The notes under the pieces are model-generated. The model saw only the letters and a list, made by a program, of their open reading frames with translations. It was not told the origin of the DNA and ran no database searches. From positions 392,870 to 456,869 of the forward strand of contig CANLSM010000001.1 of the NCBI GenBank assembly GCA_947493745.1: a DNA stretch of 64,000 nucleotides, in the 5' to 3' direction. Of this stretch, positions 17,187 to 27,468 are shown in pieces. This stretch comes from an uncultured Paracoccaceae bacterium. GTDB taxonomy: Bacteria; Pseudomonadota; Alphaproteobacteria; Rhodobacterales; Rhodobacteraceae. The position numbers were made by a program, and so were the translations under genes. Positions within the stretch are counted from its first letter, which is position 1; every line of letters begins with the position of its first letter.

Positions 17187-18532
17187 GTATCGGTCCTTAC
17201 CAGATTGGCACCGAGACCCCCCATCAGGTCTTCGAAGATCGGGAAGCTTGTGGCGATTGCCCCGGCATCGTCAATGGAAACCGGCTTTTGCGCCGTCATG
17301 CCAAGACACATGAAAGACATCGCGATGCGGTGATCGAGATGGGTCCTGCATGTGGCACCGCCCGGGACCCCGTCGGCTCCACGGCCATGGACGATGAAGG
17401 TGTCCTCGTCCTCTTCAACCGTAACGCCGCAGGCTTCCAGCCCGCGCGCCATGGCGTCAATCCGGTCGCTTTCCTTCACCCGCAGTTCCTTCACACCGCG
17501 CATGACCGTCCTGCCCCCGGCGGTTGCGGCCACGACCGAGAGGATCGGATATTCGTCGATCATCGAGGCGGCGCGCTCGGGCGGAACCTCGATCCCTTTC
17601 AGAGCGCTGAACCGGACCCGAAGATCGGCCACTGGCTCGCCGCCTTCTTCCCGGCTGTTCTCGAAGGTGATATCCGCGCCCATCTCCTGCAGCGTCGTGA
17701 ACAGCCCGGCGCGCGTCGGGTTGAGCCCGATACCGGGGACCAGCACGTCCGAGCCCTCGACGAGCAAAGCGGCACAGACCGGGAAGGCCGCAGATGACGG
17801 ATCGCGGGGCACCTGAATGGTTTGGGCCGTCAGTTCCGGCTGTCCGGTCAGGGTGATGACCCGTCCTTCCTTTGTAATTTCTGTCTCGATCCGCGCACCG
17901 AAACCACGCAGCATGCGCTCGGTGTGATCTCGCGTGGCTTCCGCCTCGGTCACGACTGTCTCACCGGGCGCATTCAGCCCTGCCAGAAGAACGGCCGATT
18001 TCACCTGAGCAGAGGGCACAGGCGTCGTATAGCGAACCGGCAACGGCTGAGTTGTACCGATCAGGGTTAGCGGCAAACGCCCTTTCGCCCGTCCATAGGC
18101 CTCTGCGCCGAACAGACGCAAAGGATCGGTGATCCGACCCATGGGCCGCGACCGCAAAGAGGCATCACCGGTGAAAGTCACGGAGATCGGAGTGGTTGCC
18201 ACAGCCCCCATGATCAGCCGCACGCCGGTCCCAGAATTTCCGCAGTCGATAACGTTGTCAGGCTCGCCAAAACCGCCAACTCCGACCCCGTGCACGGACC
18301 ACGCGCCGGGGCCATGCTGAATGACGTCTGCCCCGAGCGCGCGCATCGCCGTTGCAGTGTCCAGAACGTCCTGTCCTTCGAGAAGCCCGGTAATATGTGT
18401 CTCGCCGACACTCATCGCCCCAAGGATCAAGGAGCGGTGGCTGACCGATTTGTCGCCGGGGACGTCGGCGGTGCCGGACAATCGCCCGGCCTTTCGCGAT
18501 GTCATCGGTATCGGTGCGCCGTGAGATGACAT
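17183..18532 (-). CDS. aroA: 3-phosphoshikimate 1-carboxyvinyltransferase (EPSP synthase)
   Basis: 449 residues. Shikimate-pathway enzyme transferring enolpyruvyl from PEP to shikimate 3-phosphate. Motifs: [13 protein letters not shown] near the N-terminus, [42 protein letters not shown] and DHRIAMSF. The sequence follows the class II pattern, but the position that is alanine in the well-known insensitive enzymes is glycine here (NSGTG), so ordinary inhibitor sensitivity would be predicted by family knowledge. First gene of an aroA, GFA, cmk, rpsA run. Confidence 0.97.
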   Translation of the reverse strand: MSSHGAPIPMTSRKAGRLSGTADVPGDKSVSHRSLILGAMSVGETHITGLLEGQDVLDTATAMRALGADVIQHGPGAWSVHGVGVGGFGEPDNVIDCGNSGTGVRLIMGAVATTPISVTFTGDASLRSRPMGRITDPLRLFGAEAYGRAKGRLPLTLIGTTQPLPVRYTTPVPSAQVKSAVLLAGLNAPGETVVTEAEATRDHTERMLRGFGARIETEITKEGRVITLTGQPELTAQTIQVPRDPSSAAFPVCAALLVEGSDVLVPGIGLNPTRAGLFTTLQEMGADITFENSREEGGEPVADLRVRFSALKGIEVPPERAASMIDEYPILSVVAATAGGRTVMRGVKELRVKESDRIDAMARGLEACGVTVEEDEDTFIVHGRGADGVPGGATCRTHLDHRIAMSFMCLGMTAQKPVSIDDAGAIATSFPIFEDLMGGLGANLVRTDT

Positions 18533-18712
18533 CTCAAAACCCTTTCGTGACGATTTTCGGACTCATAAGCAGCAAATCCATGGCGGTCCAGAGCCGCGCG
18601 GAGATTCCGGACGAATTGGTGCGAATTCTAGCCATTTTCACGGGCGGATTATCGATTGCTAAACCAAGTCTGCCTAATTGCGGTGAGGATCATCAAAAGT
18701 CCGAGGCGCTGC

Positions 18713-21238
18713 ATGTTCTCTTTCATTGGCAAGAAACTTTCGAACAAGATCGCGGTGCTGATAAGCTGTATCGTCTTTGGTGTCTGCTTTGCTTTCGGCT
18801 TCGGGATCTACACGGTCCAGAAAAGCCATCTCGGCGAGCAGATCGAAAGCGAACTTGGCAAGGACGTCGTGCAGCTGGCAGATGTCGTGCGAAACTATGA
18901 GCGTGCGGTGCGTGCCGACATGTCACTGCTTTCCGCGCTCAAGCCGATCACCGACTCCGTTGGCCATTTCGCCGCGGCATTTGCGAGCGACCCGTCCGCA
19001 ATCAAATCTGCCTATGTGGCAGACAGCCCCTATCCTGTCGGGGAGCGTCATCTCGCTGATGCGGCAGAAGACGGCTCACCCTACTCGCTGGTTCATGGAC
19101 TTCGCCACCCTTTCCTGCGGGAGTTCATGGTTGAACGTGGCTATTACGACATCTTCCTGATCACGACGGAGGGTGACATCGTCTACACAGTCTACAAGGA
19201 AGCTGATTTCGGCACCAATCTCAGATCCGGCCCCTATAGCGACAGCGGTCTCGCACGGGTATTCGATGCGGCAACGAAAGGCGCCGCAGGTGAAACGCAT
19301 TTCGAGGATTTCTCCTTCTACGAGCCCAGCGGAAATGCAGCCGCTGCCTTCGTTGCAAGACCGCTCTATCAGCGCAACGACTTCACCGGAGAAAGTGCCT
19401 TTGTAGGGGTCTTGGCAGCCCAGATCTCTGTCAAAAGATTCAATGAGGTGCTGTTCAATCTGCGCCCCGATCCGATGAAGAATGTCTTCATTCTGGGTCA
19501 GGACGGGCTGGTTCGGACAGATCTGCTCAACAGCGATGAACCCGATATTCTCGAAAGAACCTTCGATCTTGGCGAGGCTGCCCTTCCGTCCGGTGACGGA
19601 TACCGGAGCCTTGAGCGCGAGGGCATCCTCGGAGAGCCGTCCGTGCTGGCGACAACATCAATTGAGTTTTTCGAGACGCCATGGATGCTAGTGATCGAAC
19701 GCAACCGCGCTGATGCATTTTCTGTCGTGTCGGAGATCGAAATTGCAAACCTGAAGATCAGCGTTGCGGTTCTGCTGGTCACCTTTGTCATGAGCCTGTT
19801 TTTCGGCCGCTCGATATCGGCGCCGATCCGAAATCTCAACGACACGACAAAGAAGATCTCCCGAGGAGAGTTCGACATTGAAATCCCCGGCATGACGCGG
19901 GCTGACGAGCTTGGCGAGATGGCCTCAAACATTCAGATATTCAGGGAAAACGGTCTGCGTAACCTTGAGCTTGAGAAACAGGCGACCGAACAGGAGCTTC
20001 GTCAGAAGCAGGAGCGCGACGAGGTTATGGACTCTCTCAGACGATCTGTCGGCAGCGTCGTTGAAGCTACCGTCAAGGGCGACTTTTCAAAACGCGTGGA
20101 TGCAGAGTTTGACGATGATGCTCTCAAGGAGCTTGCAGAGAACCTGAACCGGCTTGTCGAAACCGTCGAGATTGGACTGTCCGAGGCCCGCTCGGCCATG
20201 AACGACATGTCCCATGGCCAGATGGGGTCCAAGATGTCAGGAGAGTTCGAAGGCGCTTTTCTCGATCTGCAGTCCTCTGTGAACGGCAGTTTTGAGAAAC
20301 TGGCGGATGTTCTGTCCCGATGTCAGAGTACGACGGCAATCATCAGTACGAATGCGGACCAGATAAACAACGGTTCAACCGACCTTGCCAAGCGAACCGA
20401 AAGCCAGGCGGCCTCGCTGCAGGAGACATCGGCCACGATGGAAGAAATGGCGGTCAATGTCGACGCCAATGCCAAGAACGCGAAGATGGCCGCTGAACTG
20501 GCAATGGAGGCGTCCAGCCGGGCCGATAACGGCAAGGAGGTGGTCAACCGGGCCGTCACTGCGATGGGTGCCATCGAGACCAGCTCCAGAAGTATTGCCG
20601 AGATCATATCTGTGATTGAAGGTATCGCGTTTCAGACCAATCTGCTTGCCCTCAATGCGGCGGTTGAGGCGGCCCGGGCCGGTGAGGCCGGCAAGGGATT
20701 TTCCGTCGTGGCCTCCGAGGTTCGGGCCTTGGCCCACAGAAGTTCCGAGGCGGCAGCCAACGTGAACACCCTGATCAGTTCAAGCACCACCCAGGTTGGG
20801 GATGGAGTTCGACTGGTCAACGAGGTCGGCGATGCGCTTGCCGCGATTATCGATGCAATCTCGGAGGCCAGCCGAACGGTCCAGGAGATATCGACCGCAA
20901 GCCAGCAACAGGCAGCCGGCATTGCGGAGATCTCAAGCGCAGTGGCCCAGATGGATGGTTTGACGCAGCAGAACTCGCATGTTGCGGATGTCAGCCGCAA
21001 CAACGCGGCCGAGTTGAAGCAACGCTCCGGTGAGCTGATGGACCTGTTGCGCTATTTCAGTTTCGAGGGCTCAAAGGCAGCCGACAGACCGGAGCAAGCC
21101 TCATCCTCTGCGCAAGTGACTGACAGAGATCTGGGCCGGGAGACCAACAGAAGATACGAAGTGGCCCCTGCACCGCTGGAGCGGATGGACTTCCTGCCGA
21201 CGGTCCCTGATGACGATGATGAATGGGCAAGCTTCTGA
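18713..21238 (+). CDS. Methyl-accepting chemotaxis protein with two HAMP regions and CheR-tether-like tail
   Basis: About 841 residues from ATG 18713; an earlier in-frame start is less likely because this one opens directly onto the first membrane helix. TM1 spans about 11-33, a large periplasmic sensor domain of roughly 300 residues (Cache-like by size, not proven) runs to TM2 near 347-366. Then come a HAMP domain, a second HAMP-like stretch, and a full MA signalling domain with the hairpin region GKGFSVVASEVRALAHRSSEAA. The last residues, EWASF, fit the W-x-x-F pentapeptide that tethers CheR/CheB. Divergent from aroA; no che genes nearby. The ligand is unknown. Confidence 0.93.
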   Translation: MFSFIGKKLSNKIAVLISCIVFGVCFAFGFGIYTVQKSHLGEQIESELGKDVVQLADVVRNYERAVRADMSLLSALKPITDSVGHFAAAFASDPSAIKSAYVADSPYPVGERHLADAAEDGSPYSLVHGLRHPFLREFMVERGYYDIFLITTEGDIVYTVYKEADFGTNLRSGPYSDSGLARVFDAATKGAAGETHFEDFSFYEPSGNAAAAFVARPLYQRNDFTGESAFVGVLAAQISVKRFNEVLFNLRPDPMKNVFILGQDGLVRTDLLNSDEPDILERTFDLGEAALPSGDGYRSLEREGILGEPSVLATTSIEFFETPWMLVIERNRADAFSVVSEIEIANLKISVAVLLVTFVMSLFFGRSISAPIRNLNDTTKKISRGEFDIEIPGMTRADELGEMASNIQIFRENGLRNLELEKQATEQELRQKQERDEVMDSLRRSVGSVVEATVKGDFSKRVDAEFDDDALKELAENLNRLVETVEIGLSEARSAMNDMSHGQMGSKMSGEFEGAFLDLQSSVNGSFEKLADVLSRCQSTTAIISTNADQINNGSTDLAKRTESQAASLQETSATMEEMAVNVDANAKNAKMAAELAMEASSRADNGKEVVNRAVTAMGAIETSSRSIAEIISVIEGIAFQTNLLALNAAVEAARAGEAGKGFSVVASEVRALAHRSSEAAANVNTLISSSTTQVGDGVRLVNEVGDALAAIIDAISEASRTVQEISTASQQQAAGIAEISSAVAQMDGLTQQNSHVADVSRNNAAELKQRSGELMDLLRYFSFEGSKAADRPEQASSSAQVTDRDLGRETNRRYEVAPAPLERMDFLPTVPDDDDEWASF

Positions 21239-21244
21239 CATCGA

Positions 21245-21970
21245 TCAGTTCGAAGATGTCTTTCTGAAGGCAAGGTAGTGCGGGGTGCGACCCTCTCTCA
21301 ACGCCTTTTGCTCATACCGTGTCGAAAACCAGCCGGACCAGGGCTCCCGCCAGTCACGGGCGCGTTCCGCACACCAATGACAGTCTTTGCGCGACATCAG
21401 AACCTCCAGCGAATGACGCACATAGTCCGGAATATCCGTTGCGATACGAAGTTCCGCCCCTTCCTTCATCCTGGTCCACAACACGTCGATGTTTTCTGTG
21501 TTCACGAACCTCCGCCGGTGATGGCGCGCTTTCGGCCACGGGTCGGGGTAGAGCAGGTAGATACGGCTGAGACAGGCATCCGGCAGAACATCAAAGAGGT
21601 CGCGCGCATCACCGGCATGAACACGAACATTCCCGATCCCCTGATCGCTCAGCTTCGGGAGCAGCGTGGCGACACCGTTGATAAAGGGCTCGCAGGCAAG
21701 GATCCTCGCCTCGCTGTTTGATCGTGCAACTTCCAGTACATGCTCGCCGCTGCCAAACCCGATCTCCAGCCAGATCGGGCCAGCGGTATCAAAGATGGCA
21801 CCCGGATCAATCCGGTGGCGCTCGGGGTTTTCAGTCCAACTGACATTGCCGATAGCAACATCCTTCAGGGTTGTTTCCAGATGCCGGATCTGGCGGGGCC
21901 GCAGCGCTTTACCTGAGCGCCGACCATAGAAATTCCGCCAGGGGGCTCCGTCCTCGCGCTTCGTTGGCAT
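21245..21970 (-). CDS. trmB: tRNA (guanine-N7-)-methyltransferase
   Basis: 241 residues. SAM-dependent enzyme making m7G46 in tRNA. Motifs: WLEIGFGSGEHVL (SAM site, about residue 67), YLLYPDPWPKARHHRRR (catalytic/tRNA site) and the C-terminal TRYEQKALREGRTPHYLAF. Normal length. It begins 29 bases after the lnt stop, so the two are likely cotranscribed; metK, often found between them in relatives, is not here. Confidence 0.96.
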   Translation of the reverse strand: MPTKREDGAPWRNFYGRRSGKALRPRQIRHLETTLKDVAIGNVSWTENPERHRIDPGAIFDTAGPIWLEIGFGSGEHVLEVARSNSEARILACEPFINGVATLLPKLSDQGIGNVRVHAGDARDLFDVLPDACLSRIYLLYPDPWPKARHHRRRFVNTENIDVLWTRMKEGAELRIATDIPDYVRHSLEVLMSRKDCHWCAERARDWREPWSGWFSTRYEQKALREGRTPHYLAFRKTSSN

Positions 21971-21999
21971 GCATATCTCCAGAGCTGGGTCGGCGCTGC

Positions 22000-23508
22000 C
22001 TAACAGCCGCTCTCGTCCGCATCAATCCCGCGGTTGCGATACCCCAGCCAAACAACGGCCGACAGGGCTATCCAGATCAGAAAAGCAGTCCAATCACCAA
22101 ACCTGCTGTAGATCGTGGCAGGAAGGGCGGCTGGCAGATCAGCATCGATATGACCGCCGGTATCGAGACCAAGCGACGCAGTTATCTGCCCGCGAGGATC
22201 GATCATTGCACTCACGCCCGTGTTGGCGGCGCGGGCGAGCGGCAATCCCTGCTCGATGGCGCGCGCGCGGGCCTGGTCGAGATGCTGATAGGGGCCTGTG
22301 ATCGAGCCGAACCACGCATCATTTGTAACCTGAACCAGCCATTCGGGACGACCGGCCAGACCGTTCACCTCAGCCGGAAAAATCGCCTCATAGCAGATCA
22401 GTGGAACGAAGGCGGGCACGTTGGCCGCTGACACCACTTCCAGCCCCCCGCCTGCCTGAAAGCCGCTGCCCGTGGCGAGTGCCTGAATGCCCAGTCCGGC
22501 CAGATATTCCGCAAAGGGGATATATTCGCCAAAGGGGACCAGATGCGACTTGTCATACTGTGCCGTCACCTCCCCATCGACACCAAGCACGGCAAGAGAG
22601 TTGTACCACCCAAGCTCATCGCGTCGGCGAATCCCAAGGATGACAGGCGCGCCGCGTGCCGCAGTCGCCACATCCCGCTGCAGGTCCGGGCGCTCATGAA
22701 GCAGAAAAGGCACGGCCGTTTCCGGCCAGATGACGAGATCAGGCGGCAGCCCGGCCCCGGTTGCATCAATCTGCCGCTGATAGAAAACCGGTATCATGTC
22801 CGGTTGCCATTTCAGATGCTGCGGTGCGTTGGGCTGCACCAGTCGGACCACCAATGGCTTGTCTCGCAAAGGCACTTCCAGACCCAACTGATAGGAACCG
22901 AACACCAGTGCCACGCCGGTGGCACTTACCGAGACAATCACCGGTACGATCCTCCACATCGCAAGACCGGCGCAGATCAGAAGGGTCAGGAGCGTCAGAC
23001 CATGCGGACCGATAATGGCGAGGGTCTGGCTGAGTGGCGTGTCCATCCAGACATAGGCGATCATTGCCCACGGAAAGCCGGTGAATAGCTGGCCGCGCAG
23101 ATACTCCATCGCGCAGAGAGAACAGGCCAGTGCCAATCCTCGTCCGGGGCCTGCCGCACGACTGGCCAGACCAGTGGCTGCGCCCCAGAACAACGCCATG
23201 CCCCCTGCCATCAGGGTCAACGCGAACGGCGCCATCCAGCCATGTCTTTTGAGATCAACGAGGAACGGTTCGACAATCCAGAAGAGCGACAGACCGAAGT
23301 AGCCGAGCCCCGCGAGCCACCCCACCATGAAGGCATTTCTGATCCCCGTCGCTCCGCTGAGACGCCAGATGAGCAACGGTACGGCCAGAAAAACGAGCCA
23401 TGGCAGTGAAACGGGCGCCTGACCGAGCGCGATCACGCCGCCCAGCATTACGGTCAGGATCGTGGCTTTGGGACCCCGCATCGCGGCCACGTCCTTTGGG
23501 ACTGTCAT
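22000..23508 (-). CDS. lnt: Apolipoprotein N-acyltransferase
   Basis: 502 residues with six to seven N-terminal membrane helices and a periplasmic nitrilase domain. Catalytic residues read as E in VIWPETAVPF, K in YDKSHLVPFGEYIPF and C in PLICYEAIFP. Adds the third acyl chain to lipoproteins in the inner membrane. The start lies four bases after the stop of the CorC-like gene, giving a corC-lnt arrangement as in many proteobacteria. Confidence 0.96.
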   Translation of the reverse strand: MTVPKDVAAMRGPKATILTVMLGGVIALGQAPVSLPWLVFLAVPLLIWRLSGATGIRNAFMVGWLAGLGYFGLSLFWIVEPFLVDLKRHGWMAPFALTLMAGGMALFWGAATGLASRAAGPGRGLALACSLCAMEYLRGQLFTGFPWAMIAYVWMDTPLSQTLAIIGPHGLTLLTLLICAGLAMWRIVPVIVSVSATGVALVFGSYQLGLEVPLRDKPLVVRLVQPNAPQHLKWQPDMIPVFYQRQIDATGAGLPPDLVIWPETAVPFLLHERPDLQRDVATAARGAPVILGIRRRDELGWYNSLAVLGVDGEVTAQYDKSHLVPFGEYIPFAEYLAGLGIQALATGSGFQAGGGLEVVSAANVPAFVPLICYEAIFPAEVNGLAGRPEWLVQVTNDAWFGSITGPYQHLDQARARAIEQGLPLARAANTGVSAMIDPRGQITASLGLDTGGHIDADLPAALPATIYSRFGDWTAFLIWIALSAVVWLGYRNRGIDADESGC

Positions 23509-23512
23509 GGGT

Positions 23513-24427
23513 TTATTCTGCAGCCTGATCCAGAACGGCGGATTTCATGCGCACCCGAATGCGTTTCACCTGCCGCAGATCCGCGTCTATGATCTCAAAC
23601 TCATGACCCTGCGAATGGACCAGAATTTCACCACGCAAGGGAACACGCCCGGCCAGCATGAAGACCAGCCCGCCAAGCGTGTCGACATCCTCATCCAACT
23701 CGTCCGACAGCAGATCAACACCGATGACGGCCTCAAACTCCTGAAGCGGTGCGCGGGAATGCGCAAGATAGATGCCGGGCGCTTCCTCGACCCAGAGCTC
23801 GCCCTCGTCCGCATCGTGCTCATCGGCAATTTCACCGATTATCTGCTCCACGAGGTCTTCAAGCGTAACCAGCCCGTCCACTCCGCCATACTCATCGATG
23901 ACAAGCGCCATGTGAATCCGTTCAGATTGCATCTTCTGCAACAGAACGCCAATCGACATGGATGGCGGCGCATAAAGCAGTGGTCGTGCGATGGAAACCG
24001 GATCGAAAGTCTCCTCGCTTTGACCAAACCCGTGATGCAGGGCGAGATCCTTGAGGTGGATCAGGCCCAGCGGGTTGTCGAGTGTTTCATGAAACAGGGG
24101 CAGTCGGGTCAGTGCACTTTCACGGAAAATTTCGACCAGCTCGTCAAGAGTGGCCGTATCGGGAACCGAGATGATATCCGCCCGCGGAACGAGTATGTCC
24201 TCGACCCTCAAATCCCGCAGTTTGCCAAGATTGATCAACATTTCCCGCGCACCGCGATTGGCTGCAAGAATGTCCTGCGAGGACCCGAAGCTGGTGGGCT
24301 CGGGTGTCATCCTTGATGCTTTCCCGAAAAGCCGCGAGAAAAATCCGGCTCTACTTGGAGGGTGCTCTTCGGCTTCTGCCCGCGCGCTCTGCGCTGCGTT
24401 AGAGGATCCGTCTGCACTGTCATCCAT
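23513..24427 (-). CDS. HlyC/CorC-family CBS-domain protein
   Basis: About 304 residues from ATG 24427 (MDDSADG); a longer upstream reading frame contains no family features. Tandem CBS domains occupy roughly 75-190 (LRVEDILVPRADIISV and SMSIGVLLQKMQSERIHMALVIDEYGGVDGLVTLEDLVEQIIGEI regions), and a transporter-associated CorC_HlyC domain forms the C-terminus. Soluble, cytoplasmic face. The gene order ybeY, corC, lnt is classic; family roles include magnesium/cobalt efflux and envelope homeostasis, but the function here is not proven. Confidence 0.92.
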   Translation of the reverse strand: MDDSADGSSNAAQSARAEAEEHPPSRAGFFSRLFGKASRMTPEPTSFGSSQDILAANRGAREMLINLGKLRDLRVEDILVPRADIISVPDTATLDELVEIFRESALTRLPLFHETLDNPLGLIHLKDLALHHGFGQSEETFDPVSIARPLLYAPPSMSIGVLLQKMQSERIHMALVIDEYGGVDGLVTLEDLVEQIIGEIADEHDADEGELWVEEAPGIYLAHSRAPLQEFEAVIGVDLLSDELDEDVDTLGGLVFMLAGRVPLRGEILVHSQGHEFEIIDADLRQVKRIRVRMKSAVLDQAAE

Positions 24428-24449
24428 GTCTCTGTTCCAAAAGCCTGGC

Positions 24450-24469
24450 CCGATATTCCGAAATATCGG
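24450..24469. repeat. Perfect 8-bp inverted repeat between ybeY and the corC-like gene
   Basis: CCGATATT and AATATCGG flank a 4-base loop, starting just after the ybeY stop and about 23 bases before the corC-like start. No T-run follows. It may act as an mRNA processing or translation-tuning hairpin in an otherwise tight operon. Confidence 0.55.
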
Positions 24470-24470
24470 A

Positions 24471-24953
24471 CTAATATGGGTTGCTGATACCGATGCTGGC
24501 AAGAGCCGTTGTCTCGATATTTTCCATAAGTTGCGCGTCTTCGTCGGTTTCGTGGTCAAACCCCAGCAGATGGAGCGCCCCGTGCAGCATCAGATGAGTG
24601 ACATGATCGGTCAGGCTCAGGCTGGCTTCGTCGGCCTCCCGCTGAACGGTTTCAAAGGCCAGCGCCATGTCTCCAAGGAACATTTCCGCGTCCTGCTTGG
24701 GTTTCGGCGGAGCCATGCCGGGCGAGGCAGGCGCGAGGGATTGCGCCGGCCAGGACAGGATGTTGGTTGGTTTCGCCTTGCCGCGAAAGCTCTCGTTCAG
24801 GGCGGAAATCCGCGCGTCGTCGCAGACCAGAACGCTGATCTCCCACGCACCGGCGACCTGCGCATGATCAAGCGCCAGTCTGAGCGCACGCGCGCCGATG
24901 TCTTCAAGATCGAGCACCTGCCAGCGCTCGTCCTCCACAACAAGATCAATCAT
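24471..24953 (-). CDS. ybeY: Endoribonuclease YbeY
   Basis: 160 residues from ATG 24953 (MIDLVVEDERW), the family-typical start. Zinc endoribonuclease of 16S rRNA 3'-end maturation and ribosome quality control. The metal motif H-x3-H-x5-H is visible in HLMLHGALHLLGFDHE. Its start overlaps the phoH 3' end by eight bases, as in the widespread phoH-ybeY-corC-lnt operon. Confidence 0.96.
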   Translation of the reverse strand: MIDLVVEDERWQVLDLEDIGARALRLALDHAQVAGAWEISVLVCDDARISALNESFRGKAKPTNILSWPAQSLAPASPGMAPPKPKQDAEMFLGDMALAFETVQREADEASLSLTDHVTHLMLHGALHLLGFDHETDEDAQLMENIETTALASIGISNPY

Positions 24954-25962
24954 GGGTGGGTGAGGCCGCCTCGTAGGCTTCGATGATCTTAGCCACCATC
25001 GGGTGCCGCACGACATCGACGGCCTTGAAACGGGTGAAACCGATGCCGCCGACACCACGCAGGATACGTTCCGCCTCGACCAGACCCGATGCAACACCGC
25101 GGGGTAGGTCGATCTGTGTCATATCGCCCGTGATTGCCATGCGGGAACCCTGACCAAGCCGGGTCAGAAACATCTTCATCTGCATGGTCGTGGCGTTCTG
25201 CGCCTCGTCCAGAACCACAAACGCATTGGACAGCGTCCGACCGCGCATGAACGCCAGCGGGGCAATCTCGATCTGCTTCTCCTCGATCAGCTTGGCCACC
25301 TGCTTGCCCGGCAGAAAGTCGTTCAATGCATCATAGAGCGGCTGCATGTAGGGATCGACCTTGTCCTTCATGTCGCCGGGCAGAAAGCCGAGCCGCTCGC
25401 CAGCCTCAACGGCCGGGCGGCTGAGGATGATCTTGTCCACATGGCCCTCGATGAACATCGAGACCGCCGCGGCCACCGCAAGATATGTCTTGCCGGTCCC
25501 CGCCGGGCCAAGTCCGAAGACCAGCTCATTGGAGAACAGACTTTTGACATAGGCCTTCTGCGCCGTGGTGCGCGGCTCAACGAGGCGCTTGCGGGTGCGG
25601 ATCTCGATCTGCTCGCCCTTGAACATCTCAAGCTGATCGCCGTCCAGCGCCACCCCCGGCTCGTCGGTTGATCCCATACGAATGGCCGCGTCCACATCGC
25701 CCGGTTCCACATCGCGGCCCTGTTCGAGCCGCCCGTAAAGCGCTTGCAGGATCTCGGCCCCGCGCCCGATCTCATCGGGCTGGCCGTGCAGCACCAGTTC
25801 GTTCCCACGTCGCGTGATCACGATCCGGAGTGCCTGTTCCACTTGTGCGAGGTTCCGATCCAACTCACCACATAGGTCTATCAGCAGGCGATTATCGGGA
25901 AATGAGACAGTCGTTTCCGAGAGCGGGGTTTCAACTGCATCCTGCAGGACGTTTTGCGACAA
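24946..25962 (-). CDS. phoH: PhoH-like ATPase
   Basis: 338 residues. The start appears to be TTG at 25962, preceded by a GGAG site at a suitable distance. P-loop GPAGTGKTYLAVAAAV (about residue 137) and Walker B VLDEAQNAT (about 235). The family is associated with RNA metabolism and works next to YbeY; its exact substrate is not settled. First gene of the phoH, ybeY, corC-like, lnt, trmB run, 88 bases after miaB. Confidence 0.94.
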   Translation of the reverse strand: MSQNVLQDAVETPLSETTVSFPDNRLLIDLCGELDRNLAQVEQALRIVITRRGNELVLHGQPDEIGRGAEILQALYGRLEQGRDVEPGDVDAAIRMGSTDEPGVALDGDQLEMFKGEQIEIRTRKRLVEPRTTAQKAYVKSLFSNELVFGLGPAGTGKTYLAVAAAVSMFIEGHVDKIILSRPAVEAGERLGFLPGDMKDKVDPYMQPLYDALNDFLPGKQVAKLIEEKQIEIAPLAFMRGRTLSNAFVVLDEAQNATTMQMKMFLTRLGQGSRMAITGDMTQIDLPRGVASGLVEAERILRGVGGIGFTRFKAVDVVRHPMVAKIIEAYEAASPTHD

Positions 25963-26050
25963 GTCGTCTCCAATTGGGTCAGAATTTGAATGCTCTTATG
26001 CTGCCGCAGAACTCTGCCCGGGCGCAAGTGCTAACAGCGTGAACAATCTG

Positions 26051-27376
26051 TCATATTGTTTCGGCGGAAAGCGAGTTTCGTTGGGTCGCAACGATACGCA
26101 CGTCAACGATCTCGCCGATCTGACTGGCATCCGCCAGCAAATGGACCGCCTGAAGGTAGGGCGAGCGCCCCACAAGCTGACCGTCCTCGCGTCCGGGTTT
26201 CTCAAGGAGAACCGGCAGCGTCCTGCCCACCATGCTATGCTGAAAGTCCTGCTGATGTGCGGTCAGCTTTTCCTGCAGGCGGGCAAGGCGTTCGGATTTG
26301 ACGTTCTCGTCAACCTCCTCACGCTCGGCGGCCGGAGTGCCCGGGCGGGCTGAATACTTGAACGAATAGGCCTGCGCATAGCGGACCCTGTCCACCAGAT
26401 CGAGGGTCGCCTCGAAGTCGGCCTCGGTCTCGCCGGGGAAGCCGACAATGAAATCACCCGACAGCGCGATATCCGGCCGGGCGGCACGGATGCGATCAAG
26501 CAGGCGGAGATATTCGTCTGCCGTATGGCGTCGGTTCATCGCCTTCAGCACGGTGTCCGAACCCGACTGGACCGGCAGGTGCAGATAGGGCATCAGCTTT
26601 TCGATCTCGCCATGAGCCGCGATAAGATCGTCATCCATGTTGTTGGGATGCGAAGTCGTGAAGCGGATGCGCTTCAATCCGTCAATCTCGGCCAGTTTGC
26701 GGATAAGACGGGACAGCGACCAGTCTCCACCCGGTCCTGCACCATGAAACGCATTCACGTTCTGACCCAGAAGGGTGATCTCTGCCACGCCCCGGTCCAC
26801 CAGATCCTCGGCCTCGGCCAGAAGCCGAGCAACGGGACGCGAGACCTCTGCCCCGCGCGTATAGGGCACCACGCAGAAGGCGCAGAATTTATCACACCCT
26901 TCCTGAACCGTCAGAAAAGCTGTCGGGGCGCGGGACGCCTTGGGGCCACGGGCGGCTGGCAGGTGGTCGAACTTGTCTTCCTGGGGAAAATCCGTGTCGA
27001 GCGCGCGTTCGCCCTGTTGCACGGCATCATCCATCTCTGGCAGCCGGTGATAGGCCTGCGGACCAACCACAAGATCGACCAGTGGCTGGCGGCGCATGAT
27101 CTCCGCCCCTTCGGCCTGTGCCACACAGCCAGCAACACCGATCCGAAGATCGGGCTTGGCTGCTTTCAGCGGTTTCAGACGGCCAAGCTCGGAATAGACC
27201 TTCTCGGCGGCCTTCTCGCGGATATGACAGGTGTTGAGCAGGATCATGTCCGCCTCGGCCATGTCCTCTGTTGTCTCATAGCCCCTGGTCGCCAACGCGC
27301 CCGCCATACGCTCGCTGTCGTAGACGTTCATCTGGCAGCCATAGGTTTTGACAAAGAGCTTCTTTGGATCAGACAT
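26051..27376 (-). CDS. miaB: tRNA-2-methylthio-N6-dimethylallyladenosine synthase
   Basis: 441 residues from ATG 27376 ([17 protein letters not shown]). Radical-SAM methylthiotransferase acting at A37 of tRNA. The N-terminal [4Fe-4S] cysteines are in [15 protein letters not shown] and AGCVAQAEG; the radical-SAM motif is C-x3-C-x2-C in [11 protein letters not shown]; a C-terminal TRAM domain follows. An upstream in-frame extension has no family match and was left out. GGAG-rich ribosome site upstream. Confidence 0.97.
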   Translation of the reverse strand: MSDPKKLFVKTYGCQMNVYDSERMAGALATRGYETTEDMAEADMILLNTCHIREKAAEKVYSELGRLKPLKAAKPDLRIGVAGCVAQAEGAEIMRRQPLVDLVVGPQAYHRLPEMDDAVQQGERALDTDFPQEDKFDHLPAARGPKASRAPTAFLTVQEGCDKFCAFCVVPYTRGAEVSRPVARLLAEAEDLVDRGVAEITLLGQNVNAFHGAGPGGDWSLSRLIRKLAEIDGLKRIRFTTSHPNNMDDDLIAAHGEIEKLMPYLHLPVQSGSDTVLKAMNRRHTADEYLRLLDRIRAARPDIALSGDFIVGFPGETEADFEATLDLVDRVRYAQAYSFKYSARPGTPAAEREEVDENVKSERLARLQEKLTAHQQDFQHSMVGRTLPVLLEKPGREDGQLVGRSPYLQAVHLLADASQIGEIVDVRIVATQRNSLSAETI

Positions 27377-27468
27377 CCCGATTGCCCTTTTCTCCACACA
27401 CACACCGACAGGCCATCCTGCCAATCGGTGAGGGTCTAGCGGGTCCGACCTGTCAAAGCAATGTTGGC

